Source: Guyparkeria sp. SCN-R1
GTDB lineage: Bacteria > Pseudomonadota > Gammaproteobacteria > Halothiobacillales > Halothiobacillaceae
Length of the DNA: 64,000 nt
NCBI RefSeq assembly: GCF_003932495.1
Contig: NZ_QZMT01000010.1
Span: 1 to 64,000, forward strand
Direction: 5' to 3'
Under the pieces are notes generated by a model that was not told where the DNA came from, made no database searches, and was given only the letters and a program-made list of their open reading frames with translations. This document shows positions 52,567 to 62,497 of the stretch, one piece after another. How positions within the stretch are numbered: position 1 is the stretch's first letter; each line of letters opens with the position of its first letter. A program made the translations under genes and the position numbers.

Positions 52567-53234
52567 AGTAGGCCTCGTTCGGCCATCGAGATGCAGGGGC
52601 GTCCCACCACCACGTGATCGAGCAGGCGCACGTCGATGAGATTGAGCGCATCGCGAAGCCGTTCGGTGATGCGCCGGTCGGCGCTGCTGGGTTCGGCGAC
52701 GCCGGAGGGGTGGTTGTGGGCGAGGATCACGGCCGCGGCGTTGTGGCGCATCACGGCGCGGACCACCTCGCGCGGGTGGACGGCCGCCTGGTCGATGGTG
52801 CCGAAGAACAATCGCTCGAAGGCGAGCACCCGGTGGCGGTTGTCGAGATAGAGCACGCCGAAGACTTCCTGCGTTTCGCCGTCGAGCTCGGCCTGCAGGA
52901 AGCGGAACACCGCCTGTGGACTGGCGATATCCGGCCCGACGCGCAGCTCTTCGGCGAAGTGACGGCGCGCCAGTTCGAGCACCGCCTGCAACTGGCAAAA
53001 CTTCGCGTCGCCCAGTCCGCGGGCGCGGCCGAAATCCTGCCGCGAGGCACTGAGCAGCGAGCTGATCGAGCCGAAGTGCGACAACAGGTCGCGGGCCAGA
53101 TCGACCGCCGAACGGCCGGCCACGCCGGTGCGCAGGAAGATCGCCAGCAGTTCGGCGTCGGAGAGGCTGGCCGGCCCTCGGGCCAGCAGGCGTTCGCGGG
53201 GCCGCTCGGTGGTCGGCCAGTCGGTGATGGGCAT
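52563..53234 (-). CDS. radC: RadC family JAMM-motif protein
   Basis: Start at 53234 with GGAGGG upstream; 223 aa. It has an N-terminal helix-hairpin-helix-type region ([58 protein letters not shown]) and a JAB1/MPN fold with the metal motif [13 protein letters not shown]. The DNA repair role originally proposed for RadC is not supported in E. coli; a DNA-linked function is likely. It precedes no ligand genes here; the bufferin genes lie just upstream on the same strand. Confidence 0.94.
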   Translation of the reverse strand: MPITDWPTTERPRERLLARGPASLSDAELLAIFLRTGVAGRSAVDLARDLLSHFGSISSLLSASRQDFGRARGLGDAKFCQLQAVLELARRHFAEELRVGPDIASPQAVFRFLQAELDGETQEVFGVLYLDNRHRVLAFERLFFGTIDQAAVHPREVVRAVMRHNAAAVILAHNHPSGVAEPSSADRRITERLRDALNLIDVRLLDHVVVGRPCISMAERGLL

Positions 53235-53280
53235 GGTGATTCCCTCCCTGGAATCGTCATGACAGATGAATGGTGTCCGG

Positions 53281-54042
53281 TCAGTTCGGCGGACGCGCCC
53301 CCAGCAGGAGCCCTTCTGCGCGCCACTGTTCCAACTGCTCGCCGGCAAATCCGAGCAGTTCGTCGACCGGGCGGCCGAAGGCCTCGGCCAGCTGCGCAAT
53401 GATCTCGCGGCCGGTCTGCTCCTCGGCCTCGGTGAGCGCGAGCAGCAGCTGGGCGCTGCCCGGCGTGAGATTGAGCGCAAACGGCGCGCCGTGCTCGTCG
53501 CGGTGCAGGGCCAGATGGTGCATACCCGCCGGCGGGATCTCGGGCCCCTCGCCGGCCTCGAGGGCTGCGGCGATCCGGTCGACCGGGTAGGCGGTCACCA
53601 TCAGGCGGGCCAGCGAGGAGACCACCGGCCGGCCGGCGAGCAGGTCGCCTGCCTGATCGAGATCGTCGGGTGCGGAGTCGGCGTCCTCGGCCATCAGCTC
53701 GAAACGCGCCAGCTCGTAGGCGGCCAGTTCGCGCTGCCAGTCGGCCAGCTCAGGCTTTTCTTGCAGGAACTCGGCGAACTCGGCCGGCAGGTCGCGCAGG
53801 ATCGGCGAATGGGCACGATGGTCGCGGAAGAATGGCCGGGTCAGTCCCCGCCAACCTGCATCATCGAGGCTCGCTCGCAGCGCCGGGAAGGCGTTTTCCA
53901 GCGTGCCGTCGATGTTGTTGAAGAACAGCTTGGAGTACCAGGCCATCCGCTCGGGCCTGCTTCCCGGCGGTGGCGGGTTGGTTTCAGGATCACGCACGTA
54001 GCGCGTGAACGCCTCCTGGGTTTCCTTGAAACTCGATCCCAT
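53281..54042 (-). CDS. bufferin/HvfC-type maturation partner (DUF2063)
   Basis: The product is 253 aa. It matches the DUF2063 N-terminal domain: [46 protein letters not shown], then [31 protein letters not shown], and [17 protein letters not shown]. Together with the DUF692 enzyme it forms a heterodimer that modifies a cysteine-containing precursor peptide. It overlaps the DUF692 gene by one base (TGATG). The C-terminal half is less conserved, usual for this family. Confidence 0.9.
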   Translation of the reverse strand: MGSSFKETQEAFTRYVRDPETNPPPPGSRPERMAWYSKLFFNNIDGTLENAFPALRASLDDAGWRGLTRPFFRDHRAHSPILRDLPAEFAEFLQEKPELADWQRELAAYELARFELMAEDADSAPDDLDQAGDLLAGRPVVSSLARLMVTAYPVDRIAAALEAGEGPEIPPAGMHHLALHRDEHGAPFALNLTPGSAQLLLALTEAEEQTGREIIAQLAEAFGRPVDELLGFAGEQLEQWRAEGLLLGARPPN

Positions 54043-54887
54043 CAGGCGGCCTTGCTGCCCAGCGCCCGCTCGCCGGCCCGACGGATCTGCGCGACCTCGC
54101 CCATCAGCTCGTCGAGCGGCGGGATGTCGAAGTCGCGCTCCAGCAGCGTCGGCACCGGGCCGACGTGGCGGTAGGTGTGCTCAAGCAGGTCCCACACCGG
54201 TGCGCTGACCGGCGCGCCGTGGCTGTCGATGATCAGGTCGCCCTCGACCTGGTGGTGCCCGGCGACGTGCAGGTAGCGCACGCGCTCGGCCGGCATGGCG
54301 TCGATGAAGGCATAGGGGTCGTAGCCGTGGTTGACGCTGTTGACGAACACGTTGTTGACGTCGAGCAACAGGTCGCAGCCCGAGCGCTCGAGGATTGCCA
54401 GGATGAACGTCTGCTCGTCCATGGTGGATTCCACCGGCGAGTAGTAGGAGACGTTCTCCAGCACCAGTCGGCGACCGAGGCGCTGCTGGACGGTGTCGAT
54501 GCGCGCGACGACGTGGTCGATCGCCTCCTTGGTGAAGGGGATCGGCATCAGGTCGTAGAGATGCGCGTTGTCCGAGCAGAACGACAGGTGCTCGCTGTAG
54601 AGCTCGGGGCGGTACTCGTCGAGAAACGCGCCGACGTCATCGACGAAGCCCATGTCCAGCGGCGCCGGGCCGCCAATCGAGAGCGACAGGCCGTGCGTGT
54701 AGAGCGGGTAGTCCTCGAGCAGGGCCTGGAAGCGCTCCTTGACCGGTCCGCCGAAGCGCAACCAGTTCTCGGGCGCGACTTCGAGGAAATCCACGTTCGG
54801 CCGCTGCTCCTCGATCTCGCGCATGAGTGGACCGCGGCGCAGGCCGATGCCGACGGGGACGTGCTGGCTGGCGGATTGGGGGCTCAT
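54042..54887 (-). CDS. MNIO (DUF692) iron enzyme, bufferin/HvfB type
   Basis: The product is 281 aa. It is a TIM-barrel multinuclear iron oxidase of the BufB/HvfB group. Iron-ligand blocks visible are YSEHLSFCSD, LGRRLVLENVSYYSP, LLLDVNNVFVNSVNHGYD, YLHVAGHHQVEGDLIIDSHGAPV and TLLERDFDIPP. It turns cysteines of the partner peptide into thiooxazole-type copper-binding rings. It sits between the precursor gene and the DUF2063 gene in the canonical order. Confidence 0.95.
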   Translation of the reverse strand: MSPQSASQHVPVGIGLRRGPLMREIEEQRPNVDFLEVAPENWLRFGGPVKERFQALLEDYPLYTHGLSLSIGGPAPLDMGFVDDVGAFLDEYRPELYSEHLSFCSDNAHLYDLMPIPFTKEAIDHVVARIDTVQQRLGRRLVLENVSYYSPVESTMDEQTFILAILERSGCDLLLDVNNVFVNSVNHGYDPYAFIDAMPAERVRYLHVAGHHQVEGDLIIDSHGAPVSAPVWDLLEHTYRHVGPVPTLLERDFDIPPLDELMGEVAQIRRAGERALGSKAA

Positions 54888-55022
54888 GGCAGGCCTCCCG
54901 GAGCGCTGGATGGCCGACGGCGGGGAGCCGCCGGCCGGGATTGTTTGTGGGCCGACGGCAGCGTGCCGGCGACCTTCAGTCGAGGCGTCGGCCCAAGTGG
55001 GCCGGTGCCGTCAGGGCGCGGT

Positions 55023-55268
55023 TCAGGACTTGTCCTTGTCGTCGTCCTTGTCGCCATCGCCCTTCTCTTCGTCCATGCTGCTGCCGCACTGGCCGGCACC
55101 GCAGGCCATCTCGGCCGTCTGGAAGGTGCCCGCGTGGGTGGACTCGGAGGCGAACGGGTTGCCGTTGCCCGCGGCCATGGCCGAGGAGCCGGCGATGGCG
55201 GTGGCCAGGGCAGTCGAGCCGATCAGCAGGTGCTTCTTCGGCAGGTTTCTCTTGGATTGGGCTTTCAT
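55023..55268 (-). CDS. bufferin/HvfA-type RiPP precursor peptide
   Basis: Start at 55268 (MKAQSKRNLPKKHLLIGS). The 81-aa product has a signal-peptide-like leader (LLIGSTALATAIAGSSAMAA), then a core with only two cysteines in EMACGAGQCGSS, resembling the CGxGxCG motif of HvfA-type precursors, and an acidic/Lys tail (DEEKGDGDKDDDKDKS). Together with the MNIO and DUF2063 genes downstream on the same strand this is a complete maturation set. The modified peptide is expected to bind copper in the periplasm. Long for a two-Cys core. Confidence 0.85.
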   Translation of the reverse strand: MKAQSKRNLPKKHLLIGSTALATAIAGSSAMAAGNGNPFASESTHAGTFQTAEMACGAGQCGSSMDEEKGDGDKDDDKDKS

Positions 55269-55417
55269 CTCGTCAGAACCTCTCATTGGGGATTCACGCG
55301 GCGAACCGCGTTGAGTTTCGGCAGCCGTGTCGACCGCCGGTTTCCTGATCATGCCCAAGGGTAGACGGCAATACCAGAGTTAGTCGCTGGGATTTGTTAG
55401 CCCAGTCAACTAGTTGG

Positions 55418-56029
55418 TCAGTCCGTGCGGGTCAGGTCGCGTCGTGGCTGATCGATGCCGTCGGTACAGACATCGAGTGTCGGGTCTTCGATGCAGCGTT
55501 CGGCGGCGCGCAGGCGCTGGTCGAGGTACTGCGGGTAGAAGTCCGGCACGGTCACGCCCTTGAGCTCGTCGACCACCTGCTTGCCGTCCGGGGCGAAGTA
55601 GATCACCTCGGGGACCAGCTGCACGCCCTGCAGGCGAGCGAATTCGACCGGCGTGTAGGAGGTGCCCTGCCATTCGATCTCCGGCAGATCGGAGTCGATT
55701 TCCACCCGCCGGATGATCAGTCGGCCCTCGTAGTCCGGGTCATTGGCCATGGTCTGCAGGAATTCGTCGTCGACCGTCTGGCAATAAGTGCAGTAGGTGG
55801 CGTGGAAGAACATCAGCATCGGAATCTGGTGTTCCTGCATGTAGTCGAGGTCGGCCTGGACGTTCTCCAGGTCGCTCATCAGGGGTACCTTGTCGCGCTC
55901 CGTGCTGGCGGCCGACTCGTCGGCCTGACCGGGCGGGGTCGCCATGCCCATGAGCATGAGGCCGGCCAGGGGTGCCAGCGCGGCCAGGGCGAGGCGGGTG
56001 ACGCGGCGCGTTGGGATGATTGCAGGCAA
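55418..56029 (-). CDS. periplasmic thioredoxin-like protein
   Basis: The 203-aa product has an N-terminal signal or anchor (LALAALAPLAGLMLMGMATP) and a thioredoxin-fold domain with the active site ATYCTYCQTVDDEF (CTYC), ending VQLVPEVIYFAPDGKQV with the cis-Pro. The tail adds RCIEDPTLDVC, two extra cysteines. It resembles SoxW/DsbE-type periplasmic reductants. It lies upstream of and same-strand with the bufferin cluster, 149 bases away, so it may help keep copper-binding thiols reduced; inference. Confidence 0.88.
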   Translation of the reverse strand: MPAIIPTRRVTRLALAALAPLAGLMLMGMATPPGQADESAASTERDKVPLMSDLENVQADLDYMQEHQIPMLMFFHATYCTYCQTVDDEFLQTMANDPDYEGRLIIRRVEIDSDLPEIEWQGTSYTPVEFARLQGVQLVPEVIYFAPDGKQVVDELKGVTVPDFYPQYLDQRLRAAERCIEDPTLDVCTDGIDQPRRDLTRTD

Positions 56030-56249
56030 GGTTTTTCTCCCGAAAGGTGTGGCTGCCGGGCTGACCCGGAGTCTGGCCGAGGTTCTCGCCAGTATCGTTG
56101 CCCGGATTGTATTCGGTTTGGACTATGTCGGGGTGGGCGGGTTCCCCGGACCTCGTGTCCCAGTGCGGCATCCGGGTTACCATGACGGCTATTTCGCGAC
56201 GGTCCCGGCCGGGACCCGGACCGTCCGGTTGCCAGAATGAGGATGACAG

Positions 56250-57218
56250 ATGAGCAAGGCATTTTCCGAGGGCCGCGTGCTGCGGATCGCCACCCGAGCC
56301 AGCCTGCTGGCGCTTTGGCAGGCGGAGTTCGTCGCCGCGGAGCTGAAAAAGCGCAACCCGGGGCTCGAGGTCGAGCTGGTCAAGATGACCACCCGCGGTG
56401 ACCAGCTGCTCGACAGCCCGCTGTCGAAGATCGGCGGCAAGGCGCTGTTCGTCAAGGAGCTCGAGGTCGCCATGCTCGAGGATCGTGCCGACATCGCGGT
56501 TCACTCGATGAAGGACGTGCCGATGCAGTTCCCGGACGGCCTGGAGCTGATCGCCATCCTCGAGGGCGACGACCCGCACGACGCCTTCGTCTCCAACAAG
56601 TACGGCAACCTCGACGAGATGCCGGCCGGTTCGGTGGTCGGCACCTCCAGCCTGCGCCGCGAGACCCAGGTGCGCGAGCGTTTCCCGGACCTCGAGGTCA
56701 AGACCCTGCGCGGCAACATCCACACCCGCCTGCGCAAGCTCGACGACGGCGAGTACGACGCGATCATCCTGGCCGCCTCGGGCCTCAAGCGCGCCGAACT
56801 GGCCGATCGCATCACGCATCGGCTTTCGGCCGAGGAATCCTTGCCGGCCATGGGTCAGGGCGCGCTCGGTATCGAGGCGCGCAGCGATGACTCGGACGTC
56901 CACGCGCTGATCGACCCGCTGATCGACCGAGACACCACCACCCGCGTGACCGCCGAACGGGCCTTCAACACCCGTCTCAACGGTGGCTGCCAGGTACCGA
57001 TCGGCGGCCATGCCCTGCTGGTCGAGGGTGACCAGCTGTGGCTGCGCGGCCTGGTCGGTCGCCCGGACGGTTCCGAGACCCTGCGCGACGAGATCACCGG
57101 ACCGCGTGATCGGGCCGAGGCACTGGGCATCGAGCTGGCCGAGCGGGTGCTGCGTGATGGTGCCGACAAGATCCTCGCCGAGGTAGGCATCGAGACCGAG
57201 GCGCCGGGTCAGGGCTGA
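56250..57218 (+). CDS. hemC: porphobilinogen deaminase (hydroxymethylbilane synthase)
   Basis: The product is 322 aa. It joins four porphobilinogens into hydroxymethylbilane. Motifs: [95 protein letters not shown], and the dipyrromethane cofactor Cys in [14 protein letters not shown]. First gene of the haem operon; hemD follows after 4 bases. Confidence 0.98.
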   Translation: MSKAFSEGRVLRIATRASLLALWQAEFVAAELKKRNPGLEVELVKMTTRGDQLLDSPLSKIGGKALFVKELEVAMLEDRADIAVHSMKDVPMQFPDGLELIAILEGDDPHDAFVSNKYGNLDEMPAGSVVGTSSLRRETQVRERFPDLEVKTLRGNIHTRLRKLDDGEYDAIILAASGLKRAELADRITHRLSAEESLPAMGQGALGIEARSDDSDVHALIDPLIDRDTTTRVTAERAFNTRLNGGCQVPIGGHALLVEGDQLWLRGLVGRPDGSETLRDEITGPRDRAEALGIELAERVLRDGADKILAEVGIETEAPGQG

Positions 57219-57222
57219 TTCC

Positions 57223-58029
57223 GTGGCCGATCGCGACCTGCCGCCGATCCGCGAGGTCGTGCTGACGCGACCGGCCGGGAGCAATGCCGGCCTGCGCGAG
57301 GCGCTGGTGGCCGCCCGGCCCGCCGGGATGCCCGAGCCAGCCCTGGTCACGCAGCCGCTGCTCGCTATTCAGCCGCTGTGTAATGGGGGCGAGCTGCCCG
57401 ACGCGCTGGCGGCGATGGATTGCGGGGATCTCGTGGTCTTCGTCAGCCCGCGCGCCGTGGAGGTCGCCGACGCCGTGCGTTCGCTGGTCGACTGGCCGGC
57501 GCGCGAGTTTGCCGCGGTGGGGGCTGCCACCGGCCGGGCCCTGGCGCACGTCGGTCGACCCGCCACCTTCCTGCCCGATTCGTCCGAGGACAGCGAGGGG
57601 TTGCTTGAGTGCCTGCGCGGTGTGCCCATGAGCGGCCGGCGCGTGTGGATCATCCGGGGCGAGACCGGGCGTGAACTGCTGGCCGACTCCCTGGCCGCAC
57701 GGGGTGCCGAGCCCCGTTTCGTCGCTGTCTACCGGCGCGAATGCCCAGCGTCGAAGCCACCCGTGCCGGTGGGTCCCGCCTGCCTCTGGATCATCACCGC
57801 CCCGCAGGCCCTCGACTGTTTCGCCCAGCTGGCCGGCGAGACGGATGGGAGCGAGCCCGGGCTGCTAGACTCCAACTTGCTGGTCATCAATGAGCGCGCG
57901 CGTGAGCGGGCGCGGGCACTGGGAATTCGCGGCCCGATTCTCCTGGCCGGCGGGCCGGGCGCCGAGACACTGGCCCGCGCGGCGTGGGAGTTGATCGCCG
58001 AGCGGCAATCATCGCCGCCGAGGCACTGA
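57223..58029 (+). CDS. hemD: uroporphyrinogen-III synthase
   Basis: The 268-aa product, GTG start, has the weakly conserved HemD layout: VVLTRPAGSNAGLREAL at the start, LVVFVSPRAVEVADAV, AAVGAATGRALAHVGRPATFLPDSSEDSEGLLECL, RVWIIRGETGRELLADSLAARGAEPRFVAVYRREC and an ending that is typical. It closes hydroxymethylbilane to uroporphyrinogen III. The assignment rests on context and these blocks. Confidence 0.93.
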   Translation: MADRDLPPIREVVLTRPAGSNAGLREALVAARPAGMPEPALVTQPLLAIQPLCNGGELPDALAAMDCGDLVVFVSPRAVEVADAVRSLVDWPAREFAAVGAATGRALAHVGRPATFLPDSSEDSEGLLECLRGVPMSGRRVWIIRGETGRELLADSLAARGAEPRFVAVYRRECPASKPPVPVGPACLWIITAPQALDCFAQLAGETDGSEPGLLDSNLLVINERARERARALGIRGPILLAGGPGAETLARAAWELIAERQSSPPRH

Positions 58030-58080
58030 CCGGGCGGTCGCGCGCCCGACCGCTTTTATCCGATCGCATCCATACTGGGG

Positions 58081-59604
58081 ATGAGCATGGACAAGAAAGA
58101 CAACGACAAGCAGGCCGAGGAGACCAAGGCCGGGGCATCTGCCCAGACGGACAAGGCCTCCGAGTCGTCTGCCGCTTCGCCATCGGCCGACAATGCCCAG
58201 ACTGACAAGGGTCAGGCCAACATGGGCGGTGCAGGCAAGCCCAGCACCAAGGCCGGGCAGAAGACGAGCGGCAAGCCCGCCGCCTCGACCGAAGCGGACG
58301 AGAAGTCGTCCTCGGCCAGCGGTGCCTCGGGCGCGAAGGTCACGGGCGGAAAACCATCGGACGACCCGGATGCCAAATCCGTCGGGTCGGGTGCCGAGGA
58401 TTCCTCCGCCGATGCCAAGGCAGCGAATCCCAAGGGTGGTGATGACAAGATCGTCGGTGCCAAGACGACGGCCTCGGCATCGTCTGCGCGCCCGCCCCGC
58501 CGGTCGGCCACGCCCTGGCTGGTCATCGGCGTCGTGATCCTGTTCGCGTTGGCTGCGGTGGGCGGCTGGCAGTTGTGGCAGCTCCAGCAGGCCCAGCAGC
58601 AGGCGTTGGCCTCTCAGGCCGGCGAGCGTGAGGCGCTGGATGAGAAGTTGAACCAGGAAATCGAGCGCCTCGATGAGCAGCTGGGCTCGACGCGCTCGAG
58701 CGTGTCGGCGCTGGAAGATCGTGGTGAGGCGATCCGCGAGGAGGTCGAATCCGGCCTGCAGGCCCAGCAGGACGAACTGGCCGAGCGACAGGATCATCTC
58801 GATGAACGCATGGCCCGCATCGACGACCGGCTTTCGCGCGGCGAGATCGCCTGGAAGACCGCGGAGATCGGCTTCTTGCTGACGCGCGCCCAGGAACGCC
58901 TGACCATTTCGCGTGATCCCGACGGCGCGATGCTGGCCCTGCAGCTGGCCGATCAGCGGGTCGCCGCCCTGTCGCGCCCGCACTGGCTGCCGCTGCGCTC
59001 GGCGATCAGTGATGCTATCGCCGAAATCGAGGCGGCCGGCGAGGGTGACCGGGTCGGCCAAGCGTTGGCACTGCGTCGGCTGACTGACCGTGTCGAGGAC
59101 TGGCCGCTGGCCGACGCGGGCGACGGCAACAAAGGTGACCAGACCGAGGCGCCCGCCGATACAGCCGATACCGACGAGTCGCTGCCGGACGACGCCGCCT
59201 GGTACGAGAAGGCCTGGGCGGCCACCAGCGGCTGGGTCGCCGGGCAGGTCACCGTGACCCGGTCGGATACACCCACTCGACTGCGCGAGCGCGTGGCCAC
59301 GGATCGCGAGATGCGTCTGTGGCTGATCGCCGTGCGGGAATCCCTGCTCTCGCGGGACCACGACGCGCTCTCGACCACGGTCGACGAGGCGCGCGACTGG
59401 CTCGAGTCGCATTACGCTACCGACGCCGACGGACCGGACAAGGCCCTCGAGGCGCTCGAGCGTACGCAAGAGCGTTTCGCCAGCCGCGAATTCCCGTCGA
59501 TCGACGCGGTGCTCGATGCCTGGGAGCGGGCCAATGCCCGCGAAAAGGCGCGTGCCGAGCCGGCCGAAGCGCCCGCTGAGACCGTCAAGGAGGACCCGTC
59601 ATGA
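58081..59604 (+). CDS. hemX: HemX-like membrane protein
   Basis: The 507-aa product starts at ATG 58081 (58084 or 58087 possible). A long Ser/Ala/Lys/Asp-rich cytoplasmic N-terminus (about 1-140) precedes one membrane helix (TPWLVIGVVILFALAAVGGWQLW). A coiled coil follows (REALDEKLNQEIERLDEQLGSTRSSVSALE...), then a periplasmic domain with WKTAEIGFLLTRAQERLTISRDPDGAMLALQLADQRV. This is the hemCDXY-operon HemX, commonly and wrongly called a uroporphyrinogen methyltransferase. Its role in haem synthesis is unproven. Confidence 0.93.
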   Translation: MSMDKKDNDKQAEETKAGASAQTDKASESSAASPSADNAQTDKGQANMGGAGKPSTKAGQKTSGKPAASTEADEKSSSASGASGAKVTGGKPSDDPDAKSVGSGAEDSSADAKAANPKGGDDKIVGAKTTASASSARPPRRSATPWLVIGVVILFALAAVGGWQLWQLQQAQQQALASQAGEREALDEKLNQEIERLDEQLGSTRSSVSALEDRGEAIREEVESGLQAQQDELAERQDHLDERMARIDDRLSRGEIAWKTAEIGFLLTRAQERLTISRDPDGAMLALQLADQRVAALSRPHWLPLRSAISDAIAEIEAAGEGDRVGQALALRRLTDRVEDWPLADAGDGNKGDQTEAPADTADTDESLPDDAAWYEKAWAATSGWVAGQVTVTRSDTPTRLRERVATDREMRLWLIAVRESLLSRDHDALSTTVDEARDWLESHYATDADGPDKALEALERTQERFASREFPSIDAVLDAWERANAREKARAEPAEAPAETVKEDPS

Positions 59605-60923
59605 AGCGCCTGATCGTCTGGATCGTCCTGCTGGCGGCGGCCGTGGCCGCGGCCATCTATTTCCTGCCGGGGGCCGGCGTGGCGATGATCGAATTCGCCG
59701 GATGGCGGCTCGAAACCACCGCGGTCGGCCTGGTGCTGATCGTGCTGGCCGTGCTGATTGGCCTGCAACTGATCTGGCGGTTGATCGCCGGGGTGGTGCA
59801 CCTGCCGGCTCGCTTCGGTCGCCGCTCTGCCGAACAGCGCCGCCGGGCGGCCGACGAGAAGCTCCTGCGCGCCTGGGCCGAGCGCCAGCGTCGCCAGACT
59901 GATCTGGCCCAGCGCTACGCCTTGGCCGGGGTGGAGGACGGCAGCCTGCCGCCCATGCACTTCCAGGTGGCGATCGACGCCCTGCTCGATGGGCTCGATC
60001 CGTCCCGTCAGGGGGTGGCGATGCATGGCCGGGACGAGACCCGCCAGGAGATCAGTGACCTGTTCGAGACGGTCGGGCGCCGCTTTCCCAAGTTCGCCGA
60101 GTTCCTGCGCCTGCATATCGTCCAGCGGCTGATCGCGCTGAACGAGATCGAGTGGGCGCAGACGATGGTTGAGCCGCTGGTCGAGACCCACCCGCGCGAC
60201 GAGGCCATTCTGCTGATCCGGGCGCAATTGCTCGAACTGGCCGGCGAGTTCGACGCGCTGGCGCGGCTGCTGCCGACCCTGCGTCGCATTAAGGACAAGC
60301 GCCTGACCGCCGACGAGCTGCTGCGCATCGAACGCGTGGTACTGCTCGGCCGAATCGAGGCCGCCTCCCGGGCGCGTGATCTGGATCTCCTGTCGCGGTT
60401 TTGGTCTGAGGCCGGGCGCAACGTGGTCGACAGTCCGGCCGTGACGATCGCCTACGCCGAGGCACTTGCCCGTGTTGGCGCGGAAACGGGCGCTGCCCGC
60501 GTGCTGGAAAAGCGCCTCGGCCGCTCGCTGGAGGCCCAGACGCTGCATGCCTGGGCCGAACTGCGCCACGAGGACCCGGCCGATGCGCGCAAGCGCCTGC
60601 TCAAGCTGGTGCCGGACGACTGGAGCGAGCCGGCGAATGCCCCCGACGTCGGGCGTGCCCGCGAGCGCGCCGCGTTCGCCTACGCGATGGCACGCCTCGC
60701 GCTGGCCGAATCCGACCCCAGCTCGGCACAGATGTGGGTGGGGCGCCTGGGTCCGCTCGACCAGGAACTGCGTTATCTGGCGGTCGCCGCGCGTGTGCAT
60801 GCCCGCCTGCGCGACAGCAGCGAGGCGGCCCTGCTCTACGAGCGTGCCCTGGCACGGGCCGGCCTGGAAACGGCCGCCGCCCCGCAACCGGTGAAACCGT
60901 CCGCGACCGACGATGGCCGCTGA
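59601..60923 (+). CDS. hemY: HemY-like tetratricopeptide membrane protein
   Basis: The 440-aa product has two N-terminal membrane helices (about 3-22 and 42-60) with HemY-N features ([36 protein letters not shown]) and a C-terminal TPR-like helical repeat region. It is not the protoporphyrinogen oxidase also named HemY. It overlaps hemX by 4 bases and ubiD by 11. Probably a scaffold for late haem enzymes at the inner membrane; inference. Confidence 0.93.
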   Translation: MKRLIVWIVLLAAAVAAAIYFLPGAGVAMIEFAGWRLETTAVGLVLIVLAVLIGLQLIWRLIAGVVHLPARFGRRSAEQRRRAADEKLLRAWAERQRRQTDLAQRYALAGVEDGSLPPMHFQVAIDALLDGLDPSRQGVAMHGRDETRQEISDLFETVGRRFPKFAEFLRLHIVQRLIALNEIEWAQTMVEPLVETHPRDEAILLIRAQLLELAGEFDALARLLPTLRRIKDKRLTADELLRIERVVLLGRIEAASRARDLDLLSRFWSEAGRNVVDSPAVTIAYAEALARVGAETGAARVLEKRLGRSLEAQTLHAWAELRHEDPADARKRLLKLVPDDWSEPANAPDVGRARERAAFAYAMARLALAESDPSSAQMWVGRLGPLDQELRYLAVAARVHARLRDSSEAALLYERALARAGLETAAAPQPVKPSATDDGR

Positions 60924-62484
60924 TCGGGCGGCCAAGGCGTCCAAGGGGGCGCTGGCCGACCTGCGGCGCTTTCTCGAGCAGCTCGAGCGCCAGGGCGAAC
61001 TGGTCCGGGTGACCGAGCCGGTCGATCCCGACCAGGAGATGACCGTGCTGGCCGACCGCGTCCTGCGCGCCGGCGGCCCGGCCCTGCTGATCGAGAACCC
61101 GGTCGGCTTCGACACCCCCGTGCTGCTCAACCTGTTCGGCACGCCCGAGCGCGTGGCGCAGGGCATGGGCGGGCAGACGCTCGCCGACCTGCGCGAGATC
61201 GGTCGGTTGCTGGCCTTCCTCAAGGAGCCCGACCCGCCGGCGGGCCTCAAGGAGGCCTGGCGGAGCCTGCCGATCTTCAAGAAGGTGCTCGACATGGCAC
61301 CGCGGCGGGTGAAGAAGGCGCCGGTCCAGGAGGTGGTGATCGAGGGCGACGAGGTGGATCTCGCGCAGTGGCCGATCCAGACCTGCTGGCCGGAAGACGC
61401 CGCGCCGCTGATCACCTGGGGGCTGACCACCACGCGCGGCCGGCCGCGCAAGGGCGGCGGGCTCGAGTCGAACCCCGAGGATGCCGCGGCAGCCGGCCGC
61501 GAACGCCTGAATATGGGTATCTATCGCCAGCAGGTGATCGGCCGCAACCGGGTGATCATGCGCTGGCTGGCCCATCGCGGCGGGGCGCTGGATTTCGCGA
61601 ACTGGCAGGAGACGCACCCCGGCGAGCCGTTTCCCATCGCCGTGACGCTGGGGGCCGACCCGGCCACTATCCTGGGTGCGGTCACCCCCGTGCCCGATAC
61701 CCTGTCCGAATATGCCTTCGCCGGCCTGCTGCGCGGCGAGCGCACCCGGCTGGTCGAGTGCCTGTCGCACGACCTGCTGGTGCCGGCGAACGCCGAGATG
61801 GTGCTCGAGGGCTTCATCCACCCCGACGACACGGCCGTCGAGGGCCCGTACGGGGATCACACTGGCTACTACAACGAGACCGAGACCTTCCCGGTGATGA
61901 CCATCGAGCGCATCACCCATCGCAAGAACCCGATCTACCACAGCACCCACACCGGCCGCCCGCCGGACGAGCCCGCCATCCTCGGCGTGGCCCTGAACGA
62001 GGTGTTCGTGCCGCTGATCCAGAAGCCGTTCCCGGAGATCGTCGACTTCTACCTGCCGCCGGAGGGCTGCTCCTACCGCATGGCCGTGGTGTCGATGAAA
62101 AAGCAGTACCCGGGCCATGCCAAGCGCGTGATGATGGGCGTGTGGAGCTTCCTGCGCCAGTTCATGTACACCAAGTTCGTCATCGTGGTGGACGACGACG
62201 TCGACCCGCGTTCCTGGGAGGACGTGATCTGGGCGATGACCACGCGCATGGACCCGGTGCGCGACACGCACCTGGTCGAGAACACCCCGATCGACTACCT
62301 CGACTTCGCCTCGCCCGTCTCCGGGCTGGGCGGCAAGATGGGGCTGGATGCGACTAGCAAGTGGCCGGGCGAGACCGACCGCGAATGGGGGCGGCCGATC
62401 CGGGCCGACAGGCAGGCCGAGCAGGCGATGGCCTCGGTCTTCGAGGCGGTCATGGCCCGGGCCGAGGCGGCGCAGAAGGGCTGA
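60913..62484 (+). CDS. ubiD: UbiD family decarboxylase (4-hydroxy-3-polyprenylbenzoate decarboxylase)
   Basis: The 523-aa product uses prenylated FMN to decarboxylate the ubiquinone precursor. Visible are [29 protein letters not shown] at the start, [28 protein letters not shown]-like prFMN-binding region, [19 protein letters not shown], and [61 protein letters not shown]. Length is normal. It ends the operon; a prFMN synthase (UbiX) is not in the window. Confidence 0.97.
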   Translation: MAADRAAKASKGALADLRRFLEQLERQGELVRVTEPVDPDQEMTVLADRVLRAGGPALLIENPVGFDTPVLLNLFGTPERVAQGMGGQTLADLREIGRLLAFLKEPDPPAGLKEAWRSLPIFKKVLDMAPRRVKKAPVQEVVIEGDEVDLAQWPIQTCWPEDAAPLITWGLTTTRGRPRKGGGLESNPEDAAAAGRERLNMGIYRQQVIGRNRVIMRWLAHRGGALDFANWQETHPGEPFPIAVTLGADPATILGAVTPVPDTLSEYAFAGLLRGERTRLVECLSHDLLVPANAEMVLEGFIHPDDTAVEGPYGDHTGYYNETETFPVMTIERITHRKNPIYHSTHTGRPPDEPAILGVALNEVFVPLIQKPFPEIVDFYLPPEGCSYRMAVVSMKKQYPGHAKRVMMGVWSFLRQFMYTKFVIVVDDDVDPRSWEDVIWAMTTRMDPVRDTHLVENTPIDYLDFASPVSGLGGKMGLDATSKWPGETDREWGRPIRADRQAEQAMASVFEAVMARAEAAQKG

Positions 62485-62497
62485 AACGCCTGAAAGG

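Noticed and set aside
55740-57350. 536-aa open frame on the minus strand
   Set aside because: Antisense to hemC and running into the thioredoxin-like gene in another frame.
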